DNA of 64,000 nucleotides from Candidatus Palauibacter poriticola (lineage in GTDB: Bacteria; Gemmatimonadota; Gemmatimonadetes; Palauibacterales; Palauibacteraceae). The stretch's first letter is position 1, and every line of letters begins with the position of its first letter. Shown here piece after piece: positions 28,093 through 37,315 of the stretch. Position numbers and translations under genes: made by a program. Under the pieces are notes generated by a model. That model was not told the DNA's origin. It made no database searches and saw nothing but the letters and a program-made list of their open reading frames with translations. The DNA lies in the NCBI GenBank assembly GCA_012270965.1, contig JAAXHJ010000041.1, forward strand, positions 21,169 through 85,168, in the 5' to 3' direction.

Positions 28093-29319
28093 CTAATCGA
28101 GGGAGCCCGCCTCGCGCAGCATCTCCCTTGAAATCACGACCTTGAGGATCTCGCTCGTCCCCTCGCCGATCTCGGTGATCTTCGCGTCACGCATCATCCG
28201 TTCGACCGGATACTCGCGCGAATAGCCGTAGCCGCCGTGCAACTGCACCGCCATCGTCGTCACGTCCATCGCCGTCTCCGAGGCGAAGAGCTTGGCCATC
28301 GCGGCCTCCTTCTTGTGCCTCTCCCCCGCCATCCGGAGGCGCGCGGCGTGGTGCATCATGAGCCGCGCCGCGTGAATGCGCGTCTGCGCCTCGGCCAGCA
28401 TGAAGCGGACGCCCTGGAAGTCGTGGATCTTCTTGCTGAACTGCTTCCGCTCGCCGGTGTAGCGGACCGTCTCGTCGAGCGCCCCCTGGGCGATCCCGAT
28501 CGCGTGGGCGGCGATCCCGACCCGTCCGCCGTCCAACGTGTCGAGGAAGATGGGGAACCCCCGGTCCACTTCGCCGAGCACGTTCTCCTCCGGGACCTCC
28601 ACATCCTCCAGCGTGAGTTCGCGCGTATCGGAAGCGTTCCAGCCCAGCTTGCGCAGCTTCTGTCCGGCGCTGAACCCCGGCATCGGGTCGAGGTCCGAAG
28701 AGTGACCGAACCCGACGCGCGCGGCGTCTTCGAGATCGCACGTCTCCTTGGTGAGGACGAACGCCGTGATGCCGCGCGAACCCTTCTCGGGCGAGGTGAG
28801 GGCGCCGACGACGAACACCTCGCCCACCCCCCCGTGCGTGATCCACGTCTTGCGGCCGTTGAGAATCCACCGGTCCCCGGCCTTCCGGGCCGTCGTCCGC
28901 ATGCCGCCCGCGTCGGAACCCGATCCCGGCTCCGTGAGCCCGAATCCGCCGAGCACGCGGCCGCTCGCGAGGGGCCGGAGGAAGCGTTCCTTCTGCGCCT
29001 CCGTCCCCCAGCGCGCGATCGGGGTCGCGGCCAGACTCGTGTGCGCCCCGATCATGATCGAATGGCTCGCGTCCACGCGGGCGAGTTCCTCCACGGCGAT
29101 CGACGCGGCGAGCAGATCCATGCCGGCGCCGCCCATCCCCTCCTCGAAGGGAATCCCGAACAGTCCGAGTTCGGACATGAGGGCGCCGGTGTCCCACGGA
29201 AAATCCTCCGACTCGTCGTAGCGGGCGGCCACCGGAGCGATCTCCGCCTCGGCGAACTCCCGCACCATCTCGCGGATCATCTCGTGGTGGTCTTCCAAGT
29301 AGAAACTCGGGTCTCCCAT
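28093..29319 (-). CDS. Acyl-CoA dehydrogenase
   Basis: GGFGLTEPGSGSDAGGMRTTA and QLHGGYGYSREYPVERMMRDAKITEIGEGTSEI. Confidence 0.93.
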   Translation of the reverse strand: MGDPSFYLEDHHEMIREMVREFAEAEIAPVAARYDESEDFPWDTGALMSELGLFGIPFEEGMGGAGMDLLAASIAVEELARVDASHSIMIGAHTSLAATPIARWGTEAQKERFLRPLASGRVLGGFGLTEPGSGSDAGGMRTTARKAGDRWILNGRKTWITHGGVGEVFVVGALTSPEKGSRGITAFVLTKETCDLEDAARVGFGHSSDLDPMPGFSAGQKLRKLGWNASDTRELTLEDVEVPEENVLGEVDRGFPIFLDTLDGGRVGIAAHAIGIAQGALDETVRYTGERKQFSKKIHDFQGVRFMLAEAQTRIHAARLMMHHAARLRMAGERHKKEAAMAKLFASETAMDVTTMAVQLHGGYGYSREYPVERMMRDAKITEIGEGTSEILKVVISREMLREAGSLD

Positions 29320-29586
29320 TCGCTCCTCGGTGTTGTGCGCGCGGCCGGCGTCGCAATCCGCGCGTCTCGTACGCGCGGCGGAGTCGCTTGCGTGGCCCGG
29401 CGGCGGGCGGGCTGTGACTTCGGGACGGCACGCGCCTAACGTACCGGAGGCGGGCCTCCCGCCCAAACGTGGAGTGCATCCCGGACGCGTCACGATCGGG
29501 CTCCGGCAGGCGTTGACCCTATGGATGGCAAGGGTGCAAGCCCGCGGCGCTCTTCGCGTACCGGCAACGGTGTGGAGGGGAGAACC

Positions 29587-30102
29587 GTGGACTTCGAGGC
29601 GGCATACAAGAGCCACTGGACGCCACTCTTTCGGTATGTCGACCGGATGGTGGGTGACGCCGACCTTGCGGCGGACGTCGTACAGGAGGCGTTCGTTCGG
29701 CTGTTGGACCAAGCCCTTCCGGATGAGGAGGTGCGGCGCTGGCTGTTTACGGTGGCGACGAACCTGGTGCGGGACGACGCTCGCATGAGCGCGCGGCGGC
29801 GGCGGTTGCTGTCGCAGCGCTACGAGCAGATGGATCTCGCGAACGATCCGGTGGAGTCGCCGGACCAGCCGGTCTTGCGGGCTGAACGGGTCGCGGCGGT
29901 GCGCGCCGCGCTGGCGGAGATGCCTGAACGCGACCGCCGGTTGCTGTTGATGAGAGAGGAGGGGTTCCGGTACGCCGAGATCGCCGAGGTGATCGAGGTC
30001 GCGCCGGGGTCGGTGGGGACGCTGCTCGCGCGGGCACTGCGCCGGTTCACGGAGGCGCTGGATCCGCGGATCGTGGAGGACGAGACCGGTCGGGGCCGGT
30101 GA
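29587..30102 (+). CDS. ECF RNA polymerase sigma factor
   Basis: YVDRMVGDADLAADVVQEAFVRLL region 2 and FRYAEIAEVIEVAPGSVGTLLARALRRF region 4; start GTG 29587 or ATG 29521. Confidence 0.9.
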   Translation: MDFEAAYKSHWTPLFRYVDRMVGDADLAADVVQEAFVRLLDQALPDEEVRRWLFTVATNLVRDDARMSARRRRLLSQRYEQMDLANDPVESPDQPVLRAERVAAVRAALAEMPERDRRLLLMREEGFRYAEIAEVIEVAPGSVGTLLARALRRFTEALDPRIVEDETGRGR

Positions 30103-30170
30103 GGGGTGGACGATGGGTGACCGGTCGGGATGCGACTGGAAATCTGCGTCGATAATAGTGAGGATGAGAT

Positions 30171-30944
30171 ATGTCTACGCGTGAACAGCCACATGTCGAC
30201 GACGGAGCGCTGCTCGCTCTGCTCGACGGTGAGCTGACCACGGCGGAACGGAGAGCCGTCGAGATGCGCGTGGCGGCGTGCCCGGAGTGCGCGGCGCGGC
30301 GCGACGAACTGCGCTTCGCGACGCGGCGTGCGACCGCGGCGCTCGACCTGCTCTCGGTGCCGCAGTCGCGGCTCGAGATGCCGGCGGCGCTGCGGGAAGC
30401 CGCGCGCGGGGCGCCGGTGCCGCTCGCAGGCGCGAGGGGGCACCGCTGGGCGAGGCTGAGCCGCCGCTCCGTCGCGGTGGCGGCGGGGATTACGCTTCTC
30501 GTCGCCGCGGGCGCCTACGCGGTACCGGGATCGCCGGTCAGGGGCTGGGTCGACGCCGGCATCGATGTGGTTACCGCGTGGATCGCGGGCGATCCCCAGG
30601 TCACCGGGGACGCCGGTCCCTCCCGGGTTTCGGTGGGTCCCCGCGACGGCACCGTACGGATCACGGTCGTCGGCGGGCACGAAGGCACCCGGTTGACGGT
30701 CGAACTGTCCGACGGGGAGACGGCCGCGGTGGCGGCCCGCGACGCGAGCTTTCACGTGGAGCCGGGCGTCATCGAGGTCGCGGGAGCGGCGGATGAGATC
30801 CGCGTGACCTTGCCGCGGGACGCCGCGATCGGTTCCGTAGTCATCGATGAGAGCGAGGTCGTCCGCCTCGAGGATGGCGAGTTGCGGCGCACGGATTCGG
30901 CGGCTGCGAGTCCCGTGGAGATCTTTCTCGGCACCGACGGGTAG
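30171..30944 (+). CDS. Membrane anti-sigma factor with zinc-finger domain
   Basis: ALLDGELTTAERRAVEMRVAACPECAARRDEL plus one TM helix. Confidence 0.85.
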   Translation: MSTREQPHVDDGALLALLDGELTTAERRAVEMRVAACPECAARRDELRFATRRATAALDLLSVPQSRLEMPAALREAARGAPVPLAGARGHRWARLSRRSVAVAAGITLLVAAGAYAVPGSPVRGWVDAGIDVVTAWIAGDPQVTGDAGPSRVSVGPRDGTVRITVVGGHEGTRLTVELSDGETAAVAARDASFHVEPGVIEVAGAADEIRVTLPRDAAIGSVVIDESEVVRLEDGELRRTDSAAASPVEIFLGTDG

Positions 30945-31022
30945 CAGCTCAGGTAGCCGACGCCGCCGTGTGGACGACGGTGACCTGACGATCTGAGCGA
31001 GCCTCGAAGGGTGGATCCCGGG

Positions 31023-33347
31023 ATGACGAAGCCCATGTACCGAAGGTCGGGGTTCGTCTCCCATCCGTGGCGATTCGCCCTGCTCCTCGGCCCGGTGTCG
31101 GCCTGCCTCCCCGCTTCGCCGGTTCTCGCCCAGGATCCCCCGCCGCCCCCTCCTTCCGAGGACGCGCCGGTCGTCGGGGCCGTCTTCGGCCGCGTGCTGC
31201 GCGCCGAAACCCAGACGCCGATCGCGGCCGCTTCGGTGGAAATCCGCTTTCCCGCCTTCTCCTGGTTCCTCGTTACGGATGACGACGGCGTCTACCGGGC
31301 GGAAGGGCTTCCGCCGGGACCCATCTTTCTCGTCGCGCGGGCGCTGGATCGCGAACCGCTGGCCGCCAGCATCGTGGTTCCCGCGGGCCGAGATGTCCCG
31401 CTCGAGCTGGCCCTGGAACGGCGACCCGTCGCGATGCCCAGCCTGTTCGCCCACATCTTCGCACGGCGGCTGGCCGCCCCGGGCCTCACCCGCGCCGGAT
31501 TCCGGGAGGAGGGAGAAACGGAACTCCGCGCGCTGGATTCGTCTCCGGGCGTGGCGGAGGCGGGTCTGACGCTGGATGATTCCGGCATCGATTCGGCGGA
31601 TCCAACCAGCGTGCTCTACGTGCGGGGCGCCGCGTCGGACCTGAAGCTCGTGCTGCTCGACGGCGCGCCGGTCTATGCGCCCTTCCATCTCAGCGGACTC
31701 CTCGACGCCTTTCCGGACGGCGTGCTCGACGAGGCGTCGCTGTACATCGGAGGCACGCCGGCCCGCTACGACGGGGGACTGTCCTACGTCCTCGACCTCA
31801 AGCTCCGGGAGGGAGATGCGGAGAGCTTCCGCGTCGCCGGCGCGGCCGACCTCCTGGGCGGCACTCTGCGGGCGGAGGGCCCGATCGGACCCGCGGGGCG
31901 GATCCTCCTCAGCGGCCGGGCGCTGCACGGACTCGGCTATCCGATCATCACGAGCGAGGGGGAAATGCCGTACGCGTACGGCGATGTCCTGGGCCGGCTC
32001 GACTATCGTCTGGGGCCCGGAGACTTCACGGCCACCGGGTTCTGGAACCGCGAAGCCGTCCTGCTCGACATCGGGCGGCTGGAGGACGCCGGGGCGGTGG
32101 AGTCGGCCTACTGGGGTAATCTGGCGGGGTCCGCGAGCTATCGGGTTCCGCTGGCCGACGGCACGTTCACGCTGAGGGGTGCCCACGGACGGTTCGGCAC
32201 GGGCCTGCCGTTGCCGCGCGACAAGGAACTGGACTTCGAGGTCTCCTTCGCGGACGTCATCGCACGGACGGTACGAACCCGCACCGAGGCGCTGTTCGAG
32301 TCGGGAGGCCGCGAGATTCGGTGGGCCGCGGGCGGTGGCTTCGACTCGTACGAGACGGTGGTGGACCGGCGGACGGTACTCGGCGGCAGAACGGCACACG
32401 ACGCCATCCACGCGGTGCGGCGCGCCGACGTGTGGGCCGGCTGGGGCGAGGCCATCTGGGAGGTGGCCCCGCAAGTCGAGGTGAGGGGAGGATTCCGGAC
32501 CAGCTATTTCGCCCCCTCCGGCCGTGCGAAGTTCGCGCCGCGAGGCACCTTCACCTGGCACCTTACGGAAGCGGCGGATCTCCGTTTTTCGGCCGGGAGG
32601 TTTTATCAGGTTGTGCGCGGACCCGAATCCATCCTCTCGGGAGACCTCACCGGACCCACGATCGGCGGCGTCCTGCCCACGTTGGATCCCGACCCGCTCC
32701 CGCCGTCGACGCCGGGGTCCGGTATCGCGGGAGCCTCCCACTTCGTGGTCGGATTCGCGAACTCGCTCGAGAACGGCGTCGATGTCGGCGTCGAAAGCTA
32801 CCTCAAGTCCTTCGACGATCTCCCCGACGCCAATCAGCTCTACTCCTGGGGCGGGGATCTGTGGGTGCAGGCGAAGGAGGGTCCGGTGCGGGGCTGGGTC
32901 GGCTACTCGATCGCGTTCGTGTGGACGAACGATCCGGAGGAGGAGACCCCGTTCGTGGGTCGGCAGCTGCTCAGCGGCGGACTCTCCTCCGACGTGCGCG
33001 AGTTCGACTTGGGAATCCGGCTCGCCTACGGGGCCGGCCTGTCCTTCGCGTCCGTGACCGGGGGACGCGACGAGAAGGGCGCCCCGAGCGGGGACGATCC
33101 GCTGCCGGTGCTTTCGGGCGCGCCGGACGACTCGTATCTCCGGGTCGACGCGGAAATCTCGCGACGCTGGGTCGCGAGCATCGGCCGCTCGTCCGTCGAG
33201 ATCGCCCCGTATGTGCGCGTGCTCAACGCGCTGGATCGCCGGGACGCGCTGTTCTATCAGACGACGTCGGACCAGCCGCTCACGCGTCCCGCCCCGCTCG
33301 CTTCCCTTCCCGTGATCGCCATCTTCGGCGTGTCGTGGTCTTTCTGA
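31023..33347 (+). CDS. TonB-dependent receptor-like outer membrane protein with N-terminal carboxypeptidase-regulatory-like domain
   Basis: VFGRVLRAETQTPIAAASVEIRFP, plug-like ASDLKLVLLDGAPVYAPFHLSGLLDAFP, beta-barrel C-terminus ending IFGVSWSF. Confidence 0.85.
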   Translation: MTKPMYRRSGFVSHPWRFALLLGPVSACLPASPVLAQDPPPPPPSEDAPVVGAVFGRVLRAETQTPIAAASVEIRFPAFSWFLVTDDDGVYRAEGLPPGPIFLVARALDREPLAASIVVPAGRDVPLELALERRPVAMPSLFAHIFARRLAAPGLTRAGFREEGETELRALDSSPGVAEAGLTLDDSGIDSADPTSVLYVRGAASDLKLVLLDGAPVYAPFHLSGLLDAFPDGVLDEASLYIGGTPARYDGGLSYVLDLKLREGDAESFRVAGAADLLGGTLRAEGPIGPAGRILLSGRALHGLGYPIITSEGEMPYAYGDVLGRLDYRLGPGDFTATGFWNREAVLLDIGRLEDAGAVESAYWGNLAGSASYRVPLADGTFTLRGAHGRFGTGLPLPRDKELDFEVSFADVIARTVRTRTEALFESGGREIRWAAGGGFDSYETVVDRRTVLGGRTAHDAIHAVRRADVWAGWGEAIWEVAPQVEVRGGFRTSYFAPSGRAKFAPRGTFTWHLTEAADLRFSAGRFYQVVRGPESILSGDLTGPTIGGVLPTLDPDPLPPSTPGSGIAGASHFVVGFANSLENGVDVGVESYLKSFDDLPDANQLYSWGGDLWVQAKEGPVRGWVGYSIAFVWTNDPEEETPFVGRQLLSGGLSSDVREFDLGIRLAYGAGLSFASVTGGRDEKGAPSGDDPLPVLSGAPDDSYLRVDAEISRRWVASIGRSSVEIAPYVRVLNALDRRDALFYQTTSDQPLTRPAPLASLPVIAIFGVSWSF

Positions 33348-34749
33348 CGCTCGCTTCGGGGGGGCGCGCGGGCGCGGCCCGGGTCGGGGCGGGTGCGACC
33401 CGGGTCGGAGCCGGTGCGGCCCGGGTGCGGTCGCAGTTGTCACAGCCGTCGCAGAGCGGAGCGCGTTCGCCGAAGTAGGCGGCGATGGCCGCCCGGCGGC
33501 AGTCGGCGGTCTCGATGTAGGCTCGCATCGCGGCGCGCCGTTCGGCGTCGATGGCGACCCGGTCGGAGCCGGGCGGCCGGCTGCCCGGCCGGGGGCGCTC
33601 GCGCCGGCCGAACGGAAGGGCGCGGCGGCGATTCCCGCGGATCGCGACCATCACGCAGCGCGCCTGTTCGCCGTCGCGGCCGGCGCGACCCGCTTCCTGG
33701 ACGTACTCCTCCAGCGATTGCGGGGCACCGAGATGCGCGACGAGACGCACGTGCGGGTGGTCGATCCCCATGCCGAACGCGGTCGTGGCGCAGACTACGC
33801 GAATGCTCCCGTCCAGGAAGGCCCGCTGCGTCGCCTGGCGCCGCTCGATCGGCAGACGCGCATGGTACGGCGCGCTGGGCACCCCCGTCCTCGAGAGCGC
33901 AATCGCAAGCCGCGCACTCAGTCCCCGGGTGCGCGCGTAGACCACCGCCGACGCCCCCCCGCACGCCGCCACCTCGCGTCGCACGCGCCGATAGGCTTCG
34001 CGCGTATCGGGGGCCATCTCCACGGAGTAGCACAGGTTCGGGCGGTTTCCGGGCACGAAGATGCGGATCGCCCCCTCCATCCCCAGGAAGCGCTCGATCT
34101 CGCGCCGCGTTCGCCACGTCGCGGTGGCGGTGAGCGCCGTCAGCGGCGGGCTCCCCATCCTCTCCCTCGCACGTCCGATGTGCAGGTACGACGGACGGAA
34201 GTCGTGCCCCCACTGGGAGACGCAGTGCGCCTCGTCCACCGCGATGCCCGCCACGCCAACCTCGCGCAGGCGATCGCACACGGCTCGGTTCTCCAAGCGC
34301 TCGGGCGCGAGGTACAGGAGGTCAAGTTCACCACGCCGGGCGCGCTCGAGCGCTTCGTTCACCTCTTCGCGCGGGGTGGCGCCCGTCCAACCGAGCGCCC
34401 GCATGCCCCGGCGCGCGGCCCCGGCGACCTGATCCTCGATGAGCGAGATGAGCGGCGACACGACAAGGGTCGCCCGCGGACGCAGTAGCGCGGGGATCTG
34501 GAAGCACGCCGACTTGCCGAAGCCCGTCGGAAGCACCGCGAGGGTGTCGCGGCCGCTGAGCACGGCCTCCACCACGCTCGCCTGCGCGGGACGGAAGTCG
34601 TCGTAGCCGAACCGGTCCCGCAGGAGGCCGCGCGCCTCCCGGAGAGTGGCCCCAGCAGTCCGTGACGAACCCCCGCTGGGTTCGAGCGGCGCTGCATCCC
34701 GCCTGAACGCTCCGCTCGGCGTCGCTCCTCGGTCACATGGTTCCGCCAT
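33280..34749 (-). CDS. recQ: RecQ-family ATP-dependent DNA helicase (short form)
   Basis: FGYDDFRPAQ, LPTGFGKSACFQIP, DEAHCVSQWGHDFRPSY, FGMGIDHPHVRLVAHLGAPQSLEEYVQEAGRAGRDG, CDGCDNCD Zn motif. Confidence 0.92.
   Translation of the reverse strand: MAEPCDRGATPSGAFRRDAAPLEPSGGSSRTAGATLREARGLLRDRFGYDDFRPAQASVVEAVLSGRDTLAVLPTGFGKSACFQIPALLRPRATLVVSPLISLIEDQVAGAARRGMRALGWTGATPREEVNEALERARRGELDLLYLAPERLENRAVCDRLREVGVAGIAVDEAHCVSQWGHDFRPSYLHIGRARERMGSPPLTALTATATWRTRREIERFLGMEGAIRIFVPGNRPNLCYSVEMAPDTREAYRRVRREVAACGGASAVVYARTRGLSARLAIALSRTGVPSAPYHARLPIERRQATQRAFLDGSIRVVCATTAFGMGIDHPHVRLVAHLGAPQSLEEYVQEAGRAGRDGEQARCVMVAIRGNRRRALPFGRRERPRPGSRPPGSDRVAIDAERRAAMRAYIETADCRRAAIAAYFGERAPLCDGCDNCDRTRAAPAPTRVAPAPTRAAPARPPEASVRKTTTRRRWRSREGKRAGRDA
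33374..33430 (+). repeat. 21-bp tandem repeat (~2.7 copies) in the recQ 3' end
   Basis: GCGGCCCGGGTCGGGGCGGGT / GCGACCCGGGTCGGAGCCGGT / GCGGCCCGGGTGCGG. Confidence 0.8.
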
Positions 34750-35079
34750 TCTCCCTCGTCCCTCCTTGTCAGGCGGGCGCTTTACCGCTCTCGGCGCTGA
34801 CGCGGAGTTTCGCCACGGACTGCCGGGGCGATCCGTGGCGGGGCCCCTTTCGGTAGTCACACCCTAAGATGCGCCGTGCGATCACCGTGGGATCAACTCG
34901 CAGTAGACGTCGCCGACTTTCGGCCGCGAGGCGGGCACCGTCGGCTCGATGGGCTCGCCGGGCGGCGAGCGACGACGATCGTGGGCGGGGCGGTGAGGGC
35001 CGCCGAATCGTGGGCCGGGCCGGCGTCCGCAACCGATCTGGGGGCGGGGCGGCGTGCGCGGCCGAATCGTGCCCCGGGG

Positions 35080-35241
35080 TTAGGCGTTCGTTCGCCCCAG
35101 GCGGAGAACGACGGCGGCGATGAGGAGGCCGCAGCCCGCGCCGGCCACGAAATCCTGCTCGGTGAGCGCGCCGATGAACCACATGGCGCCCCCGGCCAGG
35201 CCGAGGCCGATCTGCAGCCGCAGCCACCAGTCGCGGCTCAT
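35080..35241 (-). CDS. Small membrane protein (53 aa)
   Basis: MSRDWWLRLQIGLGLAGGAMWFIGALTEQDFVAGAGCGLLIAAVVLRLGRTNA; ATGA overlap with upstream gene. Confidence 0.55.
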   Translation of the reverse strand: MSRDWWLRLQIGLGLAGGAMWFIGALTEQDFVAGAGCGLLIAAVVLRLGRTNA

Positions 35242-35960
35242 TCGTCGATCGGGCGGGCGGGCGGCGTCTCGTCGATCGGGCGGGCGACCGGCGTTTCGTA
35301 GCCCGCTTCCCCCCAGCCCAGCGTCGCGCCGGCGATCGCCCCCCACAGCACGTTGACCGCAAGGATGGAGAAGACGACGAACACCCCCCGCCCCGCGTAG
35401 AGCGCGAGCGCGGACACCAGGGGGAGTTCCCCTCGCGCAAAGTCCAGCGCCGGCTCGCCGAGGCCGAGCCGGATGACGACGTAGAGGGTCGGCGCAAGGG
35501 CGAAGGTCGCGCCCCGAGACGCCGGCGAGCCGGGCAGATGGGTGTAGAGCACGCCGAGCATGAGGCCCCACACGGCGCCGCTTCCGAGGTGCGACAGGAA
35601 CTCCGCGCCCGTCCACCCCGAAGTCAGTCCCATGCTCAGCGCTCCGATGGAACCGAACATCGCCACGACCGAGCGGGCGGCGGCGGATGCCGCGGCGCCG
35701 AGGAGGCCGCCGAGCAGCCCGAGCCCGAGGCGGGCGCTCAGATCGAGCCGGCCCTCCACCGCGGTGCCGTGCGCGCCGCCTCCGAGGAGCACGCCCGTCG
35801 CGGCGAGCGCCGCGATGAGTAGGAGGACGGCGAGCGTGAGCGGCGCCCCGTCCGTCGTGAGGAGAACGATCCCCGTCGCGCCGGCGCCCAGCGCCCCGAC
35901 CCGCCACAGGAAGGCCGACCCCGATGCCCAAGCCACGCCCCGCTCGCCCCGCTCGCTCAT
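35238..35960 (-). CDS. Multi-pass membrane protein, unknown
   Basis: 240 aa, about seven hydrophobic segments, coding continuity. Confidence 0.7.
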   Translation of the reverse strand: MSERGERGVAWASGSAFLWRVGALGAGATGIVLLTTDGAPLTLAVLLLIAALAATGVLLGGGAHGTAVEGRLDLSARLGLGLLGGLLGAAASAAARSVVAMFGSIGALSMGLTSGWTGAEFLSHLGSGAVWGLMLGVLYTHLPGSPASRGATFALAPTLYVVIRLGLGEPALDFARGELPLVSALALYAGRGVFVVFSILAVNVLWGAIAGATLGWGEAGYETPVARPIDETPPARPIDE

Positions 35961-36084
35961 GCCGTCGCTCCCCTTCTCCCGTTTCTGCGAAACTCCTCAG
36001 CGTCTCAGTGCTGCGAGGTGGCGGACCCAGCGGCTATGAACTGTTCGCCCGTCCGCGGCAGCCCGAGGCAGACCCCGCTGCGCT

Positions 36085-36882
36085 TCAGCGCTCTCGGTGC
36101 CGACGCGGGGTCTTGCCGCGGGCTCCCAGAAAGCGGCGGATGCCGGACTGGCAGTCGTCCGTCATGCGGGCGAGCGCGTTCACGCGCGCGCCGGTCGCGA
36201 CCGCGGCCTCGAAGCTCTGGCCGTCCGTGCCGTACAGCAGCTTCTTCGTGAGCGCGAGCGCGGATGCGCTCCGCCCGGCGAGCTCGGCCAAGAGGGCGGA
36301 GCATGCCGCCTCGAACTCCGCGTCCGGGTAGATCCGGTTCACGAGGCCCAGCCGCGACGCCTCCGCCGCATCGACCGTGTCGCCGAGCAACATCAACTCG
36401 AAGGCGCGCTTCTCCCCCAGGTTCCGGCGCAGGATCGCCGTCACCATCGCGGGCACGAAACCGAGCCGCACCTCCGGGTAGCCGAAGCGGGCGCTCTCCG
36501 CCGCGAGCACGAGGTCGCACGCCGTCGCGAGGCCGCACCCGCCGGCCAGCGCCCGGCCTTGCACGAGCGCGACGACCGGCTTCGAGAGTCTCCTCAGAAG
36601 CGTGAACAGTTCGCCCAGCGCTTCCGCCTCCCGCAGGCTGGCCATGACCCCCTCCTCGACCGAGGCCTGCACCTCCTCCAAGTCGGCACCCGCGCAGAAG
36701 TCCGGGCCGCGCCCCCCGATCCCGATCACGCGCACCCGGGCGTCGGCCTCGGCAAGCGCGAGCGCCTCCTTCATCTCCGCAACGAGCGCCCCGCTCAGCG
36801 CATTGCGGCGGTCCGCGCGGTCGAGACGGATCCGGTTCACGCCGATCCGCTCGTCGATTTCTATCTCAAGGTATTCGAACAT
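36085..36882 (-). CDS. Enoyl-CoA hydratase/isomerase
   Basis: GGRGPDFCAGADLEE and GRALAGGCGLATACDLVLAAESARFGYPEVRLGFVPA. Confidence 0.92.
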   Translation of the reverse strand: MFEYLEIEIDERIGVNRIRLDRADRRNALSGALVAEMKEALALAEADARVRVIGIGGRGPDFCAGADLEEVQASVEEGVMASLREAEALGELFTLLRRLSKPVVALVQGRALAGGCGLATACDLVLAAESARFGYPEVRLGFVPAMVTAILRRNLGEKRAFELMLLGDTVDAAEASRLGLVNRIYPDAEFEAACSALLAELAGRSASALALTKKLLYGTDGQSFEAAVATGARVNALARMTDDCQSGIRRFLGARGKTPRRHRER

Positions 36883-36976
36883 GGCCCCCCCGAGTCCCCG
36901 ACCGCGTCAAGCAGGCCGCAGCGAGAGGTCCGCTGCGTTCGAGCGGCGCCGCATCCCGCCTGAACGCCACGCTCTG

Positions 36977-37315
36977 CTAGTCCGTCCGGTCGAGGAGATG
37001 GTCCGGCACGTCGATCTCCATCCTGAGCAGAGCGGTGGCGAAGGTCTTTCCCTGCGCATCCAGCATGAGCGACACCGTTCCGCCGCCCCCCAGCGAGCGG
37101 TGGAGGCGGAAGTTGAGCGCGCGCAGGTTTGGAAGCTCGAAACGCTCGACTTCGCCTTCGCAGATCCCTTGGAAGTGGTGTTTCACTCGTTCCGCCGTGA
37201 CTTCCTTTACCAAGAACGGATAAATCGAAGGTCGAAAGGCGATAAGACCCACGTTCGCCGTGTCTCCCTTGTCCCCCGAACGGGCGAAGGCGACCTCCCC
37301 CAAGCGCACTCTCAC
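36977..37315 (-). CDS. AtuA C-terminal-domain-like protein (separate polypeptide)
   Basis: VRVRLGEVAFARSGDKGDTANVGLIAF; GTG start overlaps AtuA stop (GTGA). Confidence 0.8.
   Translation of the reverse strand: MRVRLGEVAFARSGDKGDTANVGLIAFRPSIYPFLVKEVTAERVKHHFQGICEGEVERFELPNLRALNFRLHRSLGGGGTVSLMLDAQGKTFATALLRMEIDVPDHLLDRTD

Noticed and set aside
29820-33443. 1207-aa minus-strand ORF across sigma, anti-sigma and TonB genes
   Set aside because: Shadow ORF antisense to three recognisable plus-strand genes.
34860-35079. G-rich repetitive intergenic stretch upstream of recQ as a possible G-quadruplex or ncRNA
   Set aside because: Runs of GGGCGGGGCGG-type sequence exist, but in this GC-rich genome they are not distinctive without a statistical test.
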